From contig JAZRQE010000018.1 in NCBI GenBank assembly GCA_045649545.1, forward strand, positions 1 to 14,324: a DNA stretch of 14,324 nt. Direction: 5' to 3'. The first letter of the stretch is position 1. Each line of letters starts with the position of its first letter. Source of the DNA: UMGS172 sp045649545 (lineage in GTDB: Bacteria > Bacillota > Clostridia > Oscillospirales > Acutalibacteraceae). Positions 12,994 through 14,324 of this stretch are shown piece after piece. The notes under the pieces are model-generated. The model did no database searches. It saw nothing but the letters and a program-made list of their open reading frames with translations, and had not been told where the DNA came from. The position numbers were made by a program, and so were the translations under genes.

Positions 12994-13881
12994 ATGAAGG
13001 CTTATATCAACGAATTTGAAAATTACTTAAAAGAAGTAAAAAACAGCTCCAGTAACACACTGGAGTCTTATTTGCGTGATATAAGTCAGTTTTCATTTTA
13101 TTGCGATACATTAAAATTAAGAAGTATATCCTCAATTAAAAGCACACATATAAATGATTATATTGATTCATTATTAAAAACAGGTAAGTCTCCTGCAACA
13201 ACAACCCGTGTGTTGGCTTCATTAAGGTGTTATTTTGAATTCCTGAAAATCAAGGGTTTAGTAACAGAATCACCGGTTGCCGGAATTAAGCACACAAAAG
13301 CTGAAAAGAAATTACCCGAAATTTTAACATCTAAAGAAATTACATTATTACTGTCTCAACCTGATTGTTCTGATTTTAAAGGATGCAGAGATAAGGCTAT
13401 GTTAGAGTTACTTTATGCTACCGGCATAAAGGTTTCAGAGTTAATCAGCATTAATTTATCTGATTTGAATTTACAAATCGGCATTTTACATTTGCGTAAC
13501 GGTAAACAGGAGCGTATTATACCGATGTATCCCGAGGCAGTTAAAGCATTAGCTAATTACTGTAATAATGTTAGGGAATTGGTAGTAGCAGACCATAACA
13601 CAAACGAACTGTTCACTAATATGAACGGACAGCCGTTAACACGGCAAGGGTTATGGAAGATTATCAAATACTATGCTGATAAAGCTAAAATTAATAAGGA
13701 TATTACACCGCACACAATCAGACATTCATTTGCAGCACACTTGTTAGAAAATGGTGCACCTTTAAAAGATATTCAGGAAATTTTAGGACATTCTGATGTA
13801 TCATCAACACAAGTGTATGCACAGTTAATGCGTAACAGATACGCACAAAGCTATAAAAAGTATCACCCGATGGCTCATTAA
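12994..13881 (+). CDS. xerD: XerD-like tyrosine recombinase with altered catalytic Arg
   Basis: This 295-residue protein has the XerD length and layout: an N-terminal SAM-like DNA-binding domain (1-100) and a C-terminal catalytic domain (108-290). XerC/XerD resolve chromosome dimers at dif. The second half of the active site is intact: H240 and R243 in HTIRHSF, H266 in LGHSD, nucleophile Y275 in TQVYAQL. In the first half, the Arg of the usual ATGxRVSEL is K146 (ATGIKVSEL). The usual GKGxKER beta-hairpin reads RNGKQER (168-174), so the catalytic Lys is replaced by Asn169/Gly170 or shifted to K171. The protein may be weakly active, inactive, or a DNA-binding paralogue. The ribosome binding site is poor (ACGAGACG). 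It is co-transcribed with spoIIM, and the terminator overlaps its last codons. Confidence 0.88.
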   Translation: MKAYINEFENYLKEVKNSSSNTLESYLRDISQFSFYCDTLKLRSISSIKSTHINDYIDSLLKTGKSPATTTRVLASLRCYFEFLKIKGLVTESPVAGIKHTKAEKKLPEILTSKEITLLLSQPDCSDFKGCRDKAMLELLYATGIKVSELISINLSDLNLQIGILHLRNGKQERIIPMYPEAVKALANYCNNVRELVVADHNTNELFTNMNGQPLTRQGLWKIIKYYADKAKINKDITPHTIRHSFAAHLLENGAPLKDIQEILGHSDVSSTQVYAQLMRNRYAQSYKKYHPMAH

Positions 13882-13896
13882 GCTATCGGGCTTTTT
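13866..13896 (+). terminator. Terminator overlapping the xerD 3' end
   Basis: A 10-bp stem (13866-13875 with 13881-13890, one G-U pair) has the loop CATTA and is followed by CTTTTT. The 5' arm encodes the last residues of the recombinase, and the TAA stop (13879-13881) begins in the loop. Confidence 0.85.
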
Positions 13897-13961
13897 ATTA
13901 TATAATCACGCAGGGAATAAGCCAATTCATATAAAATCAACACCTAAAAATTTTTGATACA

Positions 13962-13989
13962 ATTATACAAAATTAATGTTTTGTATAAT
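13962..13989. repeat. Perfect 11-6-11 dyad, operator or Xer-like site
   Basis: ATTATACAAAA, six bases TTAATG, then TTTTGTATAAT. Both arms match exactly. The 28-bp size and the 11-6-11 layout equal those of dif/XerCD sites. By eye the right arm agrees with the E. coli XerD arm TTATGTTAAAT at 8 of 11 positions. No T-run follows on either strand, so it is not a terminator. Confidence 0.4.
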
Positions 13990-14324
13990 CGAGGGAAGGT
14001 TAAAAGGGTATTTTTAAGTATTTAACAGATAAACGTGCTTTTATCGATACCTGCTCTGTATTTAACACTATTCTATTATATAGGTATTACTAACTAACTA
14101 TAAAGTTGCGTAAATCTATTATTTCTTTTTCCAATTTAATTATTGAATACTTTATTATTTTAAAGTTTCAAAATGTTTTCCATCATATATTTACTAAATA
14201 AAATTATCTAAACAACTAATTTGCTCATGTATCTTATTATATTTTGAAAATTTCATCCTTTCAGATTTTTCCTGGAGTATCAACACCCTTAGCAGGAAAT
14301 TTCTATTTGATAAGTAGATTTTGT
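13990..14324. other. AT-rich region without a supported gene
   Basis: Nothing convincing is coded here. GTATTTAACA is repeated 40 bases apart (14018, 14058). A hairpin TTTCCTG/CAGGAAA lies near 14268-14301. On the minus strand a frame is open from the right edge to a stop at 14194 (42 codons), with no recognisable similarity; it could be the end of a gene beyond the window or chance. Confidence 0.4.

Noticed and set aside
14268..14301. Hairpin TTTCCTG/CAGGAAA as a riboswitch or terminator
   Set aside because: The 7-bp stem has a long unstructured loop, no U-tract and no match to a riboswitch class I know.
14194..14322. 42-codon minus-strand frame open at the right edge
   Set aside because: No recognisable similarity and too short to separate from chance; noted in the region entry only.

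Overview
The window looks like chromosomal DNA of an AT-rich, spore-forming, anaerobic Firmicute (Clostridia, probably an Oscillospirales/Ruminococcaceae-type gut bacterium). The reasons are two sporulation genes (yunB-like and spoIIM), ferredoxin-dependent 2-oxoacid oxidation, strong AGGAGG-type ribosome binding sites, TTG starts, and U-tailed hairpin terminators between nearly all transcription units. I see no transposase, phage gene or CRISPR array.

Left part (1-2570): a minus-strand DUF368/PopT-type polyprenyl-phosphate transporter; a tRNA-Leu(CAA) with its own sigma-A promoter and terminator; a small unknown protein; and a HAD-family phosphatase.

Centre (2600-8472): one operon read from a near-consensus promoter. 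It holds an AMP-forming acyl/aryl-CoA ligase, indolepyruvate:ferredoxin oxidoreductase iorA-iorB, a second AMP-forming ligase of the PaaK family, and a tandem ACT-domain protein. Together these suit interconversion of aryl-pyruvates, aryl-acetyl-CoAs and aryl-acetates. This could be oxidative breakdown of aromatic amino acids or their reductive synthesis from aryl acids, with the ACT protein as the likely amino-acid sensor. Just downstream lies a 208-bp element with long imperfect terminal inverted repeats. It contains two oppositely oriented modules of three hairpins each and is the most unusual non-coding structure here.

Right part (8732-14324): a ZIP metal transporter; a minus-strand tRNA-Leu(UAG) with a perfect-consensus promoter; a cytidylate-kinase-like protein; and a yunB-like sporulation gene whose ribosome binding site forms the 3' arm of the preceding terminator hairpin. 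Next come a convergent SDR resembling the EF-P 5-aminopentanone reductase YmfI, a 400-bp AT-rich region with repeated ACATAAT motifs, spoIIM, and a XerD-like tyrosine recombinase with Lys in place of the first catalytic Arg. A perfect 11-6-11 dyad, the spacing of a Xer site, lies 80 bp downstream of that recombinase. The last 300 bp hold no gene I can support.

Several predicted starts were moved from upstream TTG codons to better-placed ATG codons (HAD protein, iorA, kinase-like protein, SDR). yunB was moved from an upstream ATG to a TTG. All functional calls come from reading motifs by eye; no database search was possible.
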